The notes beneath the pieces are model-generated. The model saw only the letters and a program-made list of their open reading frames with translations, had not been told where the DNA came from and searched no databases. This document shows, one piece after another, positions 1-10,469 of a stretch of 42,954 bases of DNA. Origin of the DNA: JBBQXK01 sp052387255. Lineage in GTDB: Bacteria > Pseudomonadota > Alphaproteobacteria > Rhodobacterales > Rhodobacteraceae. How positions within the stretch are numbered: the stretch's first letter is position 1; every line of letters begins with the position of its first letter. A program made the translations under genes and the position numbers. The DNA lies in the NCBI GenBank assembly GCA_052387255.1, contig JBQTJI010000088.1:1-42954 (forward strand), given 5' to 3'.

Positions 1-2
1 CG

Positions 3-774
3 ACGACGCCCCGGACGCGCGCCTTGATCCGGGCCGGCACGGCCTCGGGGGCGGACCTCGCGCGGCAGGTCGGGATCACCGAAACCTCGGTCCGGCGCTG
101 GCGCGGGCGGACGGAGGTGCACGACCGTCCGCACACCCGTCACAACCTGGGGCAGAGCACCACGCGTGCCGAAGAGGCCCTGATCGCGGTGCTGCGCCGT
201 GACCTTGGGCTCTCGCCCGACGACCTCGCCCCGGCGATGCAGCGCTGCGTGAACCCCGGCCTGTCACGCAGCGCGGTCGACCGCTGCCCCAGGCGGCACG
301 GCATGTCGGCTGCGGCCCCCCCCGGACGCGCCGGCCCAACCGTCGCGGCCTGCCTCGCGCGCTTTCTCGCCGCCCATCCCTGGCCCGTACGGGTCATCCT
401 GACGGACAACGGGTCGGCGTTCACCGACCGCTTCGGAGACGCGCGCCGGCGCAGGCGCGCAACCGGCACCGGCAAGCACCCCTTCGACCGGGTCTGCGCC
501 GCCCATGGCATCGAGCACCGGCGCACCAGACCCGTCTCGCCACAAGCCAGCGGCATGGCCGAACGCTTCAACCGCCGCCCGGCCGAGGCGATCCGCCAGC
601 AACCGAACCCCGCCACCAACGCCGGAAAGAACAGGTTCGAAACCCACGCCGACCGCGCCCGCTTCATCGCCGCATTCGCAGACGCCGACAACCGCACCAG
701 GCTCCGATGCATCGCCAACAGGGCGCCGCTCGACGCTCTCTGCAATCAGACGAAACACAGCACCCGCGCCGGGA
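3..774 (+). pseudogene. decayed IS481-family transposase, left end outside window
   Basis: The frame is open from base 3, so the gene starts left of the window. The N-terminal part (about bases 3-300) is a helix-turn-helix region with the SVRRWRGRT and CVNPxLSRSAVDRC-like stretches of IS481 transposases. The C-terminal part has the integrase-core signature LTDNGSAFTDRF (about 400-430) and the downstream Glu in GMAERFNRR (about 555-580). Between these, near base 320, the protein jumps from the HTH linker straight into the segment just before the second catalytic Asp. About 60-70 residues that should carry the first catalytic Asp are missing. The frame has no stop where the transposase should end (about base 774) and runs on to 1202, antisense into ksgA. 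I read it as an internally deleted, inactive insertion sequence. No terminal inverted repeat could be assigned. Confidence 0.75.
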
Positions 775-862
775 CTTCGATCCCTTGCGCGCCGATCATC
801 GGGACCCCGGCCATCGCCGGGGCGACCGGTCATGGGATGAACCAGTGTGAACGCGAGCGGCT

Positions 863-1705
863 CTATCGTCCCGCCAGGGCGCGGGCGATGGCGCAGAAGC
901 CTTCCAGCGAAATCTCTTCCGCGCGCGCCGTGGGGGCGATGCCGATGCTGTCCAGCAGCGCCTCGATGCCGGGGTGGAGCGAGCGCAGGCTGGCGCGCAG
1001 CATCTTGCGCCGCTGGCCGAACCCGGCTTGGGTGACGCGCGACAGCATCGCGGCATCGGCGGGAAAGCGGGGCTCGGGCAGGGCGGTCAGGTGGACCACC
1101 GCCGAATGCACCGACGGCGCGGGGATGAAGGCCTCGGGCGGCAGGGTCATCGCGATCTTCGCCTCGGCCCGCCACTGCGCGAGGATCGCCAGGCGGCCAT
1201 AGGCCCCGCTGCCGGGGCGGGCGGTGATGCGCATCGCGACCTCTTTCTGGAACATCAGCGTCAGGCTTGACCAGAACGGCGGCCAGGCGGGCGGCGTCAG
1301 CCAGCGGATCAAGAGTTCGGTGCCCACGTTGTAGGGCAGGTTCGCGACCACCTTGATCGGCGGCACCAGCCGGCTGACGAGGTCCAGCGACAGCGCATCG
1401 CCCTGCAGGATGTCCAGCCGCCCCGGATAGGCGGCGGCGATCGCGGCCAGGGCGGGCAGGCAGCGCGCGTCCTTTTCCACCGCCAGCACCCGCCGCGCCC
1501 CTTCCGCCAGAAGGCCCCGCGTCAGGCCCCCCGGACCTGGGCCGACCTCGAGCACGTCGGCACCGGTCAGATCGCCCGCCAGGCGCGCGATCTTGGCGGT
1601 CAGGTTCAGGTCCAGCAGGAAGTTCTGGCCGAGGCTTTTCTTCGCGGCCAGCCCGTGGGCGGCAATCACCTCGCGAAGGGGGGGCAGTCCGTCGATCGTG
1701 GCCAT
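863..1705 (-). CDS. rsmA: 16S rRNA dimethyladenosine transferase (RsmA/KsgA)
   Basis: Dimethylates two adjacent adenosines in the 3' terminal hairpin of 16S rRNA using SAM, a late step in 30S maturation. The 280-residue protein has the usual family length. It shows the SLGQNFL start motif (residues 24-30), the SAM-binding glycine loop EVGPGPG (53-59) and the catalytic NLPY motif (122-125). It starts with ATG overlapping the pdxA stop (ATGA) and is the last gene of the minus-strand lptF-lptG-lptD-surA-pdxA-rsmA series. In E. coli the same surA-pdxA-ksgA order is found. A small GC hairpin with 7-bp arms (805-811 and 816-822) lies about 40 bases after the stop but lacks a T-run, so it is a poor terminator candidate. 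Identification is secure. Confidence 0.96.
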   Translation of the reverse strand: MATIDGLPPLREVIAAHGLAAKKSLGQNFLLDLNLTAKIARLAGDLTGADVLEVGPGPGGLTRGLLAEGARRVLAVEKDARCLPALAAIAAAYPGRLDILQGDALSLDLVSRLVPPIKVVANLPYNVGTELLIRWLTPPAWPPFWSSLTLMFQKEVAMRITARPGSGAYGRLAILAQWRAEAKIAMTLPPEAFIPAPSVHSAVVHLTALPEPRFPADAAMLSRVTQAGFGQRRKMLRASLRSLHPGIEALLDSIGIAPTARAEEISLEGFCAIARALAGR

Positions 1706-2697
1706 CAGCCCTGGCCCTTGCGCCGCGCCGCCAGCCGGGCGGCCAGGCGCAGGGCGGCCACGGTGCTGGTCTCGTCCGCAATCCCGCGCCCGGCGATGTC
1801 GAAGGCCGTGCCATGGTCGGGCGAGGTGCGCACGAACGGCAGGCCGAGCGTCACGTTCACGCCGCCCGCAAAGTCCAGCGTCTTGATCGGGATCAGCGCC
1901 TGGTCGTGGTACATGCAGACGGCAGCGTCATAGGTGGCGCGGGCGGCGGGGTGGAACATCGTGTCCGCCGACAGCGGCCCGGCCAGGGTCAGCCCCTGGG
2001 CGCGCAGCCGGTCGAGCAGCGGGCCGATGCGGGTGACCTCTTCGGTGCCGAAGGCGCCGCCCTCGCCCGCGTGGGGGTTGAGGCCCGCCACGGCGATGCG
2101 GGGGGCGGGGATGCCGAAGTCGCGTTGCAGGCCCGCGACGGTCAGGCGGATCGTGGTTTCGATCAGCGCGTCGGTCAGCGCGGCGGGCACCCGGGCCAGG
2201 GCGATGTGGATGGTCGCGGGCACCACGCGCAGGGCGTCGCAGGCCAGCATCATGGCGACATGCGCGACGCCTGCCAGCGATGCGAGGTACTCGGTATGGC
2301 CCGGAAAGGCGAACCCCGCGCCGTCCTGCAGCACCTTCTTGTGGATCGGCAGGGTGGTCAGCGCGGATGCCCGGCCCGCCTGCACCAGTTCCACCGCCCG
2401 CGCGATGGCCCGGACGACGCCGGCCGCCAAGGCCGGGTCGGGCCGGCCGGGGCGGGGGGCGGGGCCGATGTCGATGGGCAGCACGGGCAGGTGGGTCGCG
2501 GGCACCGACAGGGCGGCCTCGGGGCTGTCGACCTCGCGCAGCGGGCTGCCGGGGGGCAGGTGGCGCGGGTCGCCGATCCAGACGAAGGGCAGCGCCGCCC
2601 CCAGCCGCGCCCGCGCGCGCAGGGCCAGTTCGGGGCCGATGCCCGCCGGTTCGCCGCAACTGACCGCGACGGGCAGATCCGTGTCGGGCACCGGCAT
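1705..2697 (-). CDS. pdxA: 4-hydroxythreonine-4-phosphate dehydrogenase PdxA
   Basis: Oxidises 4-phosphohydroxy-L-threonine with NAD(P) in the DXP-dependent route to pyridoxal 5'-phosphate, and acts in the cytoplasm. The 330-residue length is normal. The N-terminal CGEPAGIGPE (residues 14-23) is the family's GDPAGIGPE motif with Glu for Asp. The zinc-binding histidine segment HTEYLASLAG, the YHDQALIPIK segment and the C-terminal RTSPDHGTAFDIAG are all present. Both ends overlap neighbours through ATGA: its start overlaps the surA stop and its stop overlaps the rsmA start. Translational coupling across surA-pdxA-rsmA is therefore likely. Confidence 0.95.
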   Translation of the reverse strand: MPVPDTDLPVAVSCGEPAGIGPELALRARARLGAALPFVWIGDPRHLPPGSPLREVDSPEAALSVPATHLPVLPIDIGPAPRPGRPDPALAAGVVRAIARAVELVQAGRASALTTLPIHKKVLQDGAGFAFPGHTEYLASLAGVAHVAMMLACDALRVVPATIHIALARVPAALTDALIETTIRLTVAGLQRDFGIPAPRIAVAGLNPHAGEGGAFGTEEVTRIGPLLDRLRAQGLTLAGPLSADTMFHPAARATYDAAVCMYHDQALIPIKTLDFAGGVNVTLGLPFVRTSPDHGTAFDIAGRGIADETSTVAALRLAARLAARRKGQG

Positions 2698-3899
2698 CAG
2701 TATTCGCGGATGATCGCGTCGGACCGCAGGCTTTCCAGATAGCCGTCGGCCAGGGCACCCAGACGGCGGTTCAGCAGCACTTCGCGCACCCCGTCACGCG
2801 ACAGCGACCCGTCCTCGACCGGCGCGCGGCGGCACAGCATCAGGTACTGCGCCACGCCGCCCCGCACGATCAGCGTGCCTTCGCCATCGTCCAGCCGTGC
2901 CAGTTCGCCCGCCAGGTCACCCGACAGCTGCGACACATTCTGCGTCTCGCGCACCAGTTGCTCGGGCGGGTTGCCCAGGGCCAGGGCGTAAAGATCGTCG
3001 CAGGTGTCCACCTTGGCCCGCAGGCGGGCGGCCTCGGTCGCCGGGTCGCCGGGCGGCAGGGCAAAGCGCGCGTAGTCGACGGCGATGGCCGCCTCGGTCG
3101 GATTGCCCTGCTGCAGGTCGCGCACGAAATAGATCGTCACCGTTCCGGGCTGCGTCACGGGTTCCGAGATGCGGCCCGGCCCCAGGTTCGACAGCGCCGC
3201 AGCGGCCTCGGGCGGCAGGGCGGTCAAGAGCCGCCAGTCCAGCCGCCCGCCGCTGCCCGCCGTTCCGGCCGACGAATATTCGCGCGCGGCGGCAGCAAAA
3301 TCTTCCTCGGTCCTGATCTCGCGGCGCAGGCGGTTGGCCAGGGCGCGGGCCTGCGATTCGTTGCCGGGGGCAGCGGTCAGCACCAGTTCCGACAGCAGCA
3401 GGCGCACGGCGGCGCGGCGCGTGTCGGCGGCAAGGGCGCGGTCGACCTCGGTCTCGGTGATGGCGATGCGGCCCACAAAGCGCGCGCGCACCACCTCGCG
3501 CCACAACAGCCCCGCCTCGACGAAATCGCGCAGAGCCTCGGGCTCGACCCCGCCCTGCTGCAGCGCGGCCAGGAACTCTTCCAGCGGCAGGTTCGCGCGG
3601 CCGGCAAACTCGGTCATGCCCGCTTCCAGTGCCTCGGGCGTGACTTGCAGGCCGATCTGCGCGGCGGCGAACATGCGGAGGCGGTCGTCGATCAGGCCTT
3701 GCATCGCCTCGGCCTCGACGTCGCCTTGGGTGCCGAACAGCGTCAGCATGCGCAGGCGCTGCTCGACCTCGAAGTTCGTCACGACCTTGCCGTTGATCGA
3801 CACGCGCGGCGCGAAAAGGCCACCTTGCTGTGCCGGGGCGGGCAGGGCCTGCACCAGCAGGGCAAGGCACAGGGCGATCAGGGGCAGAATACGCGTCAT
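2697..3899 (-). CDS. surA: periplasmic peptidyl-prolyl isomerase/chaperone SurA
   Basis: Chaperones unfolded outer-membrane proteins through the periplasm toward the BAM complex. The 400-residue protein begins with a clear signal peptide (residues 1-24, hydrophobic LPLIALCLALLVQALPA, cleavage near APAQQ). A SurA-type N-terminal chaperone domain follows (about 30-160), then one parvulin-like PPIC domain (about 165-260) and a C-terminal helical tail. E. coli SurA has two parvulin domains, and the single domain here is common in alphaproteobacteria. It lies 79 bases after the lptD stop and overlaps pdxA by ATGA. LptD is a known SurA client in E. coli, so the linkage makes functional sense. The family assignment is firm; the domain limits are estimates. 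Confidence 0.88.
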   Translation of the reverse strand: MTRILPLIALCLALLVQALPAPAQQGGLFAPRVSINGKVVTNFEVEQRLRMLTLFGTQGDVEAEAMQGLIDDRLRMFAAAQIGLQVTPEALEAGMTEFAGRANLPLEEFLAALQQGGVEPEALRDFVEAGLLWREVVRARFVGRIAITETEVDRALAADTRRAAVRLLLSELVLTAAPGNESQARALANRLRREIRTEEDFAAAAREYSSAGTAGSGGRLDWRLLTALPPEAAAALSNLGPGRISEPVTQPGTVTIYFVRDLQQGNPTEAAIAVDYARFALPPGDPATEAARLRAKVDTCDDLYALALGNPPEQLVRETQNVSQLSGDLAGELARLDDGEGTLIVRGGVAQYLMLCRRAPVEDGSLSRDGVREVLLNRRLGALADGYLESLRSDAIIREY

Positions 3900-3978
3900 C
3901 TGTCAGGTCTCGTCAGGGGGGTGCCGTGGGGCAGGGATGCGATAGATATGGTACCGTCAGGAATTGCCCCGTCAACCA

Positions 3979-6114
3979 TTAGCCTCGGCACGCCCGCGCG
4001 GGGCCCGCCTTGGCCTGGCCGCCGAAGCCCAGAAGCTCGACCGAGAGGCCGACGTTCGTGGCCGCCTGCACACTAGTCGATGACGTGAAGCGGCGCGAGA
4101 GGGAAAGATCGACCTTCAGGCATTCGTTGCGCCAGGCCATGCTGAGGCCGGCCGAGGCGGCGCGGTCGTCCAGCACGTCGTAGCGGGTGGTCAGCCGGCC
4201 GGTCCAGTTGGGCGTCAGGTCATAGCGGCCGTCGAATTCCAGTTCCGCCACCCGGTCGGGCCGCTGTTCGGCGGCGTCGGCCTCAAGCCAGATCAGGCTG
4301 GAGGCCACCGAGAACCGCTCGCGCTCGACCGCCAGGCGCATCTCTCCGCGGGTCAGCGACAGGTCATTGTCCAGCACGAAGCGGTTGGTCATGCTGACGC
4401 CGTGCAGGCCTTGCAGCCGGAACGTCGCCAGCCAGTCCGACGACCGCCCGCCCAGGCCCGATCCGGTGCCGAAGCTGCCGTCATCCTCGGCCCGGAACAC
4501 GCGGCCCAGCGACACCCCCAGCGACCAGCCTTCGGGCGCGATGTGGGTAAAGCCTATGCCGATGTTCAGGCGCGCGCCGCTTTCGATGGCGTCGTTGCCG
4601 GGCAGGCGGTCCAGCGCGAACAGGCTGGCCTCGTCGAACTCGGGCAGGACCGAATCCTCGTTCGGGATGCCGTCGTCGCTGTCCTTCGGGGCCCAGACCA
4701 GTTGGGCGACAGGTTCGATGACCTGCCGCGCCCCGCCCGGCGTGGTCCGCGTCAAGGGCCAGCGCAGTTCGGCGGCGATGGCCCCAGTGGCGCGGGTCTT
4801 GGTGCCCTGCACGGCATCGTCCTGGCCGATGTCGTAGAGGTCGACCTGCCCCTCGGCCAGCACGGCCCCCAGGATGCCGGGGCCGAACACCGCGTCGCGC
4901 CGCCAGCCTGCGCGCACCGTGGCCCGCGCCGCGTCGCGCCCGTCCGAGATGCCGTCGCCGTCGCTGTCGGTCGCCACGGTCGAGGACCGCCGGTGGCTGT
5001 GGCTTTCGAAGGCCAGCGTGCCGATCCCGCCGATCAGGCCGGGGCGGAACCGGCGTTCCCAGGTGAGGTCGCCCACCAGCGAGGGCAGGCGCGAGTTGAC
5101 CTCGCCCTCGCGGATCGAGTGGTAGTGGATCAGCCGCGCGCCGATGTATTCGTCGGCCCGCGTCCGCGACAGCTCGATCCGCCCTTCCAGCCGGTCGATC
5201 TCGGAAAGGTCGTAGTCCAGCAGATAGGCCGGATCGCTGACCACCTGGCCCGACAGGTCCAGCGTGAACCCGCGCGGCAGGCGGAAGCTGCCCTTCGCCT
5301 CGGCATAGCCGCGATCCTCGCCGGGCAGGATGCGGTCGCGCGACCAGGCCCCGGTCAGGTCGATGTCGCCCGTGGCAAAGGCCTGGCGATAGCGCAGTTC
5401 CAGCGTGCGGGCGTTCTTGGAGGCGACAAAGGGCGTGACGGTCAGGTCGCGGTTGTCGCCCAGACGGATGAAATAGGGCAGCCGCAGCCCGGTGCCGAGT
5501 TCCGAGTTCGACCGGATTTCGGGGATGAGGAATCCTGTTGCGCGGTCCAGCGTGGGGTCGGGCAAGCGCAGGCGGGGAATCCAGAACACCGGCACCCCGC
5601 CAAAGCGCAGTTGCGCGCTGTCGAAGTAGATCTGCTTTTCCACCGAATCGTGGATCACCCGCCGGGCGCGAATCTCCCACAGCGGTGTCGGGCTACCGGC
5701 GCAGACCTTGCACGACGAGGCCACCGTGGGCCCCAGCCGCGTATAGCGCCCGCCGATGCGCATCAGTTCCGATGAAGCCATCTGCAACTGCCGGTTCAGC
5801 ACCAGCCGGGCCGAGGTCAGGATGCCGTCGGCCAGGTCGGCGGACAGGTCGGCCTGGTCGGCCAGCACGAAGGTGCCGCTGGTGTCGGCCAGCACGATCG
5901 GCCCCTCGATCACGAGCCGGTCGGCGGCACGGTCATAGGTGATGCGTTTCGCCGTCAGGCGGCGGCCCTGGTACAGCACCTCGACATTGCCCTCGGCCAC
6001 CAGCACGTCGTTGCCGGCGATGGCCACCCGGTCGGCGACAAGTGCGGCCTCTTCCTGCGCCGCCAGGGACAGCGGCCAGAACAGGAGCAGGACAAGGGCC
6101 AGCAGGCGCACCAT
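3979..6114 (-). CDS. lptD: LPS-assembly outer-membrane protein LptD
   Basis: Forms the outer-membrane beta-barrel that, with LptE, inserts lipopolysaccharide into the outer leaflet. I start it at ATG 6114, which gives a 711-residue product with a signal peptide (VRLLALVLLLFWPLSLAAQ) and overlaps the lptG stop by ATGA. The longer open frame reaching 6759 only reads through lptG. An OstA-like N-terminal domain (about residues 22-115) precedes the barrel, whose strands alternate in the usual way. Cysteines sit at 135 and 138 (SSCKVCAG), at about 665 (NECL) and near the C-terminus. These are candidates for the disulfides that LptD needs. An acidic DSDGDG stretch (383-394) looks like a calcium-binding loop. 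The product ends about 40 residues after the last predicted strand. Confidence 0.93.
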   Translation of the reverse strand: MVRLLALVLLLFWPLSLAAQEEAALVADRVAIAGNDVLVAEGNVEVLYQGRRLTAKRITYDRAADRLVIEGPIVLADTSGTFVLADQADLSADLADGILTSARLVLNRQLQMASSELMRIGGRYTRLGPTVASSCKVCAGSPTPLWEIRARRVIHDSVEKQIYFDSAQLRFGGVPVFWIPRLRLPDPTLDRATGFLIPEIRSNSELGTGLRLPYFIRLGDNRDLTVTPFVASKNARTLELRYRQAFATGDIDLTGAWSRDRILPGEDRGYAEAKGSFRLPRGFTLDLSGQVVSDPAYLLDYDLSEIDRLEGRIELSRTRADEYIGARLIHYHSIREGEVNSRLPSLVGDLTWERRFRPGLIGGIGTLAFESHSHRRSSTVATDSDGDGISDGRDAARATVRAGWRRDAVFGPGILGAVLAEGQVDLYDIGQDDAVQGTKTRATGAIAAELRWPLTRTTPGGARQVIEPVAQLVWAPKDSDDGIPNEDSVLPEFDEASLFALDRLPGNDAIESGARLNIGIGFTHIAPEGWSLGVSLGRVFRAEDDGSFGTGSGLGGRSSDWLATFRLQGLHGVSMTNRFVLDNDLSLTRGEMRLAVERERFSVASSLIWLEADAAEQRPDRVAELEFDGRYDLTPNWTGRLTTRYDVLDDRAASAGLSMAWRNECLKVDLSLSRRFTSSTSVQAATNVGLSVELLGFGGQAKAGPARACRG

Positions 6115-7208
6115 CAGCCGTCCTCGACATGCAGAAGAAGCCCCAGCGCCAGAAGCCCCGCCGCGACCGGCGGGCTCCAGGCGGCCAGGGCCACGGGGAT
6201 CTGGCCGTTCTCGCCCAGCACCTGGCCGAAGTTGCGCAGGAAGAACACCGCAAACCCGCACAGGATGGCCAGAAGCACCATCTGCCCGGTCCGGCCAAAG
6301 CGCGCGTGCCGCATGGTGAACCCGGCGGCCAGAAGCACCATCGCCCCCAGCAGCAGGGGCAGCGCCAGTTCCATCTGGAACCACACCCGGTGCGCGCGGG
6401 CCGAGAACCCGGCGGCCTCGATCCGGGCGATATAGGCCGGCAGGTCCCAGATCGGGATCGCCGAAGGCTTGCCGAAACTGTCGCGGATGCGTTCGCGCGT
6501 CAGGTCCGAGGGCAGCCGCATCAGGTCCGCGCGGCGCGCCGTGACCTCGGGGTTGGCGGCCTTCAGGTCCCAGGTCTTGGCCCCGGTCAGCACCCAGGCC
6601 CCGGGTTCGAGCACGGCCTCTTCCGCCTCGGTCCGCGCCAGGGGGGCCCCGTCGGGCGAAAAGGTCAGGAACGACACAGCATAGAGCCGCGTGCCGTCCA
6701 GATCGCTGCGCGCGGCCTGGATCACGGTCTGCCCTGCCGCACCCCCCTGGCGCAGCCACAGGCCTGAAGAACTGATCGACAAGACACTTTCCGATCCGCG
6801 CGCCAGGCGGGCATAGGCGGTCTCGTATTCCTTCGACAGCCCGGCCACGACCGGGTTCATCACCGCCACGGCCAGAACGCCCAGCAGCAGCGCCGCCGTG
6901 AAGGGGGCCAGCAGGAACGCCAGCCCCGACCGACCTGCCGCCCGCACCACCACCAGTTCCGACGTGCGCGCAAGGCCCACGAACATCGCGACCGAGGCCA
7001 GGATGACGATCAGCGGCAGGATGGTGTACAGGCTGGACGGCGCGTTCAGCGCGGCCAGCTGCGCGGCCTGCGCCAGACCCAGGCCCTGCGCCGAAAAGCG
7101 GCGCAATTGGTCCACCATGTCGATCAGCATCATGATCCCGAAGAAGATCAGGAACACCTGCGTCACCACCTTGGCGAAGCGCCGCATGACATAGAGGTTC
7201 AGCGTCAT
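6114..7208 (-). CDS. lptG: LPS export ABC transporter permease LptG
   Basis: An inner-membrane subunit of the LptB2FG transporter that extracts LPS and passes it to LptC. ATG at 7208 overlaps the lptF stop (ATGA) and gives a 364-residue product of family length. The N-terminal membrane segment (VTQVFLIFFGIMMLIDMVDQL) and two further early helices are followed by a periplasmic jellyroll region (about 110-250). Three C-terminal helices complete the YjgP/YjgQ pattern. It is paired with lptF and directly precedes lptD. LptB, LptA and LptC are not in the window. Confidence 0.93.
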   Translation of the reverse strand: MTLNLYVMRRFAKVVTQVFLIFFGIMMLIDMVDQLRRFSAQGLGLAQAAQLAALNAPSSLYTILPLIVILASVAMFVGLARTSELVVVRAAGRSGLAFLLAPFTAALLLGVLAVAVMNPVVAGLSKEYETAYARLARGSESVLSISSSGLWLRQGGAAGQTVIQAARSDLDGTRLYAVSFLTFSPDGAPLARTEAEEAVLEPGAWVLTGAKTWDLKAANPEVTARRADLMRLPSDLTRERIRDSFGKPSAIPIWDLPAYIARIEAAGFSARAHRVWFQMELALPLLLGAMVLLAAGFTMRHARFGRTGQMVLLAILCGFAVFFLRNFGQVLGENGQIPVALAAWSPPVAAGLLALGLLLHVEDG

Positions 7209-8344
7209 GCCGGGGCCTCGGGTGGCAGGCGGCGCAGGCGGCGCGGGCGCTGCGACAGGGCCAGCGTCGCGGCCCCCAGGGCGACGCCCATCAGCGGGGC
7301 GGCATAGACCATAGGCCAGAGGTCGGGGTTGCGCAGCGACGCGCCGGTGGCGGCATTGGCGACCAGCTGCACCAGGATCAGCATCAGGATCGCGACCAGG
7401 ATCTGCCGCCACAGGCCGAACCGGCTGAACGCGCCCAGAAGCAGGGCCGAAAACCCGATCAGCGCCGCCGCGACCGACAGGAACGGCTGGGCGAAACGGC
7501 CGTGCGCCTCGGACAGGAACGCGGCGCGGCTGGCACCGGTCTCGGCCAGCAGCGCAGGTTCGGCGGCCAAGAGGTCGGCGGTCGACAACTCGTCCACCGT
7601 GCGCGCATCGCGCAGCCCGTCGCCGACCATGCCCGACAGATCGCGCGTGAAGTCCGAGAAATGGGTGACCGACAGCCGCCCGCTGGCCCGTGTCAGCGTC
7701 TGGGTCATGCCGTCGATCATCACCAGTTTCGGCCCGGTGTCGCCGCGCACCAGAAGGGCGCGCTTGGCCGAATAGGTGGTCCGGCTGGCCGCCGACCGCT
7801 CGTCCGTCAGGAACACGTCGCGCAGTTCGCCATTCTGCGTGATCTCGCGGATGTAGAAGGTCACGCCGTCGGCGGGGTGCATGAACTGCCCGTCGGTCAA
7901 CAGCCGCGCGGTGACGTTGGCCTCGATCTCGGCCTGGCGGTCGGCCAGGATCGCGCGGCTGGCGGGCACCGCGAAATGGGTCAGCGCCAGCATCATGGCC
8001 GCCACGATCAGACCGAACAGCACCGCAGGCCGCGCCAGCCGGAAGGCCGAGAACCCGGTCGCCTGCATCACCACCAGCTCGCCATCCTGCGTCAGGCGGT
8101 TCGCCACCTGCACCGTGGCGGCAAAGGCCGCCACGGGCAGCACGATGCGGATCACGTTGGGCAGCGTCAGCAGCGAAAATTCCAGGAACACCAGCGCCGA
8201 CTGGCCGTCGCCGATGAGCCGGTCGAACAGGCCCACGGCGCGGTTGATCCAGTAGACCAGCACCAGGACAAGCGCAAAGAACCCGAACAGCGTCAGGAAC
8301 TGCGACAGAAGATAGCGGTCGAATCTCGACACCGGGGCGTGCAT
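7205..8344 (-). CDS. lptF: LPS export ABC transporter permease LptF
   Basis: Partner permease of LptG in the inner-membrane LPS extractor. I choose ATG 8344 (product MHAPVSRFDRYLLSQFL, 379 residues) because homologues begin just before the FDRYLL segment. The frame stays open to 8440 but that extension is not family-like. Predicted membrane helices lie at about 17-35, 50-75 and 100-120 and again in the last 110 residues, with a periplasmic domain between. It is the first gene of the minus-strand lptF-lptG-lptD-surA-pdxA-rsmA cluster and is divergent from pepA, an arrangement also found in E. coli. Its promoter should lie in 8345-8499. Confidence 0.93.
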   Translation of the reverse strand: MHAPVSRFDRYLLSQFLTLFGFFALVLVLVYWINRAVGLFDRLIGDGQSALVFLEFSLLTLPNVIRIVLPVAAFAATVQVANRLTQDGELVVMQATGFSAFRLARPAVLFGLIVAAMMLALTHFAVPASRAILADRQAEIEANVTARLLTDGQFMHPADGVTFYIREITQNGELRDVFLTDERSAASRTTYSAKRALLVRGDTGPKLVMIDGMTQTLTRASGRLSVTHFSDFTRDLSGMVGDGLRDARTVDELSTADLLAAEPALLAETGASRAAFLSEAHGRFAQPFLSVAAALIGFSALLLGAFSRFGLWRQILVAILMLILVQLVANAATGASLRNPDLWPMVYAAPLMGVALGAATLALSQRPRRLRRLPPEAPA

Positions 8345-8499
8345 CCGTGGGGTGGACCTGGGGCCGACCCTAGACGCTTTCCAAGCCAAGGAAAACGCCC
8401 TTGGCGGCGCATGGGCCAAGGCCCGCAGGGGGGTGGCCAAGGACGCGGGCAGCCCCTATGGTCCGCCCGTCACACCCCCCTGTCAAAGGTCTGCCCGCG
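8345..8499. promoter_or_regulatory. divergent lptF/pepA intergenic region with 7-bp inverted repeat
   Basis: This 155-base gap must hold the promoters of both lptF (minus) and pepA (plus). A perfect inverted repeat, GCCAAGG (8385-8391) and CCTTGGC (8399-8405), separated by seven bases, sits near its centre. On the minus strand a TAGGGT element follows it (around 8367-8372), which could be the -10 of lptF. I could not find a convincing -35 for either gene, so the promoter positions are uncertain. Confidence 0.35.
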
Positions 8500-9975
<1,476 letters not shown>

Positions 9976-9996
9976 TCACCGCCGGGGGCCGGGACG

Positions 9997-10461
9997 ATGG
10001 CGATGGTCCTGTTCTACCACCACCTGCACGGCACGGTCGAGGACACCGTGGCCACCCTTCTGACCCGCGCCCTGGGCCAGGGCTGGCGCGTGATGCTGCG
10101 CGGCACCGACGCGGGGCGGCTGGACCGTCTGGACGCGCGGCTGTGGACCGACCCGCCCGACGGGTTCCTGCCGCACGGGCGGGCGGGGGGCGCGCATGAC
10201 GCCGACCAGCCGGTGCTGATCGGCACGGGTGCGGCGGTCAACGGCGCGCGGGCGCTGATGCTGGTGGACGGGGCGGTCGCATCGGAGACCGAGGCGGCCA
10301 CGCTGGAGCGGGTCTGGCTGCTGTTCGAGGGTGCGGATGCAGGCGCGGTCGAGGCCGCACGTGGCGAATGGCGGCGGCTGACGGGGGCGGGGGTTGCGGC
10401 GCAGTACTGGTCGGACGAGGGCGGCCGCTGGGTGATGAAGACCGAAAAGCGGCCCGGCTGA
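9997..10461 (+). CDS. holC: DNA polymerase III chi subunit
   Basis: Chi links the clamp loader to single-strand binding protein at the replication fork. The 154-residue product has the family's N-terminal FYHHLHGTVEDTVATLL segment and the central LWTxPPDGFLPHGR and QPVLIGT blocks of alphaproteobacterial HolC. Two ATGs are possible, at 9997 and 10003; 9997 is given but the second could be used. It follows pepA closely and converges on the LysR gene with only eight bases between stops, leaving no obvious room for a separate terminator. Confidence 0.92.
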   Translation: MAMVLFYHHLHGTVEDTVATLLTRALGQGWRVMLRGTDAGRLDRLDARLWTDPPDGFLPHGRAGGAHDADQPVLIGTGAAVNGARALMLVDGAVASETEAATLERVWLLFEGADAGAVEAARGEWRRLTGAGVAAQYWSDEGGRWVMKTEKRPG

Positions 10462-10469
10462 CCGGGGGA

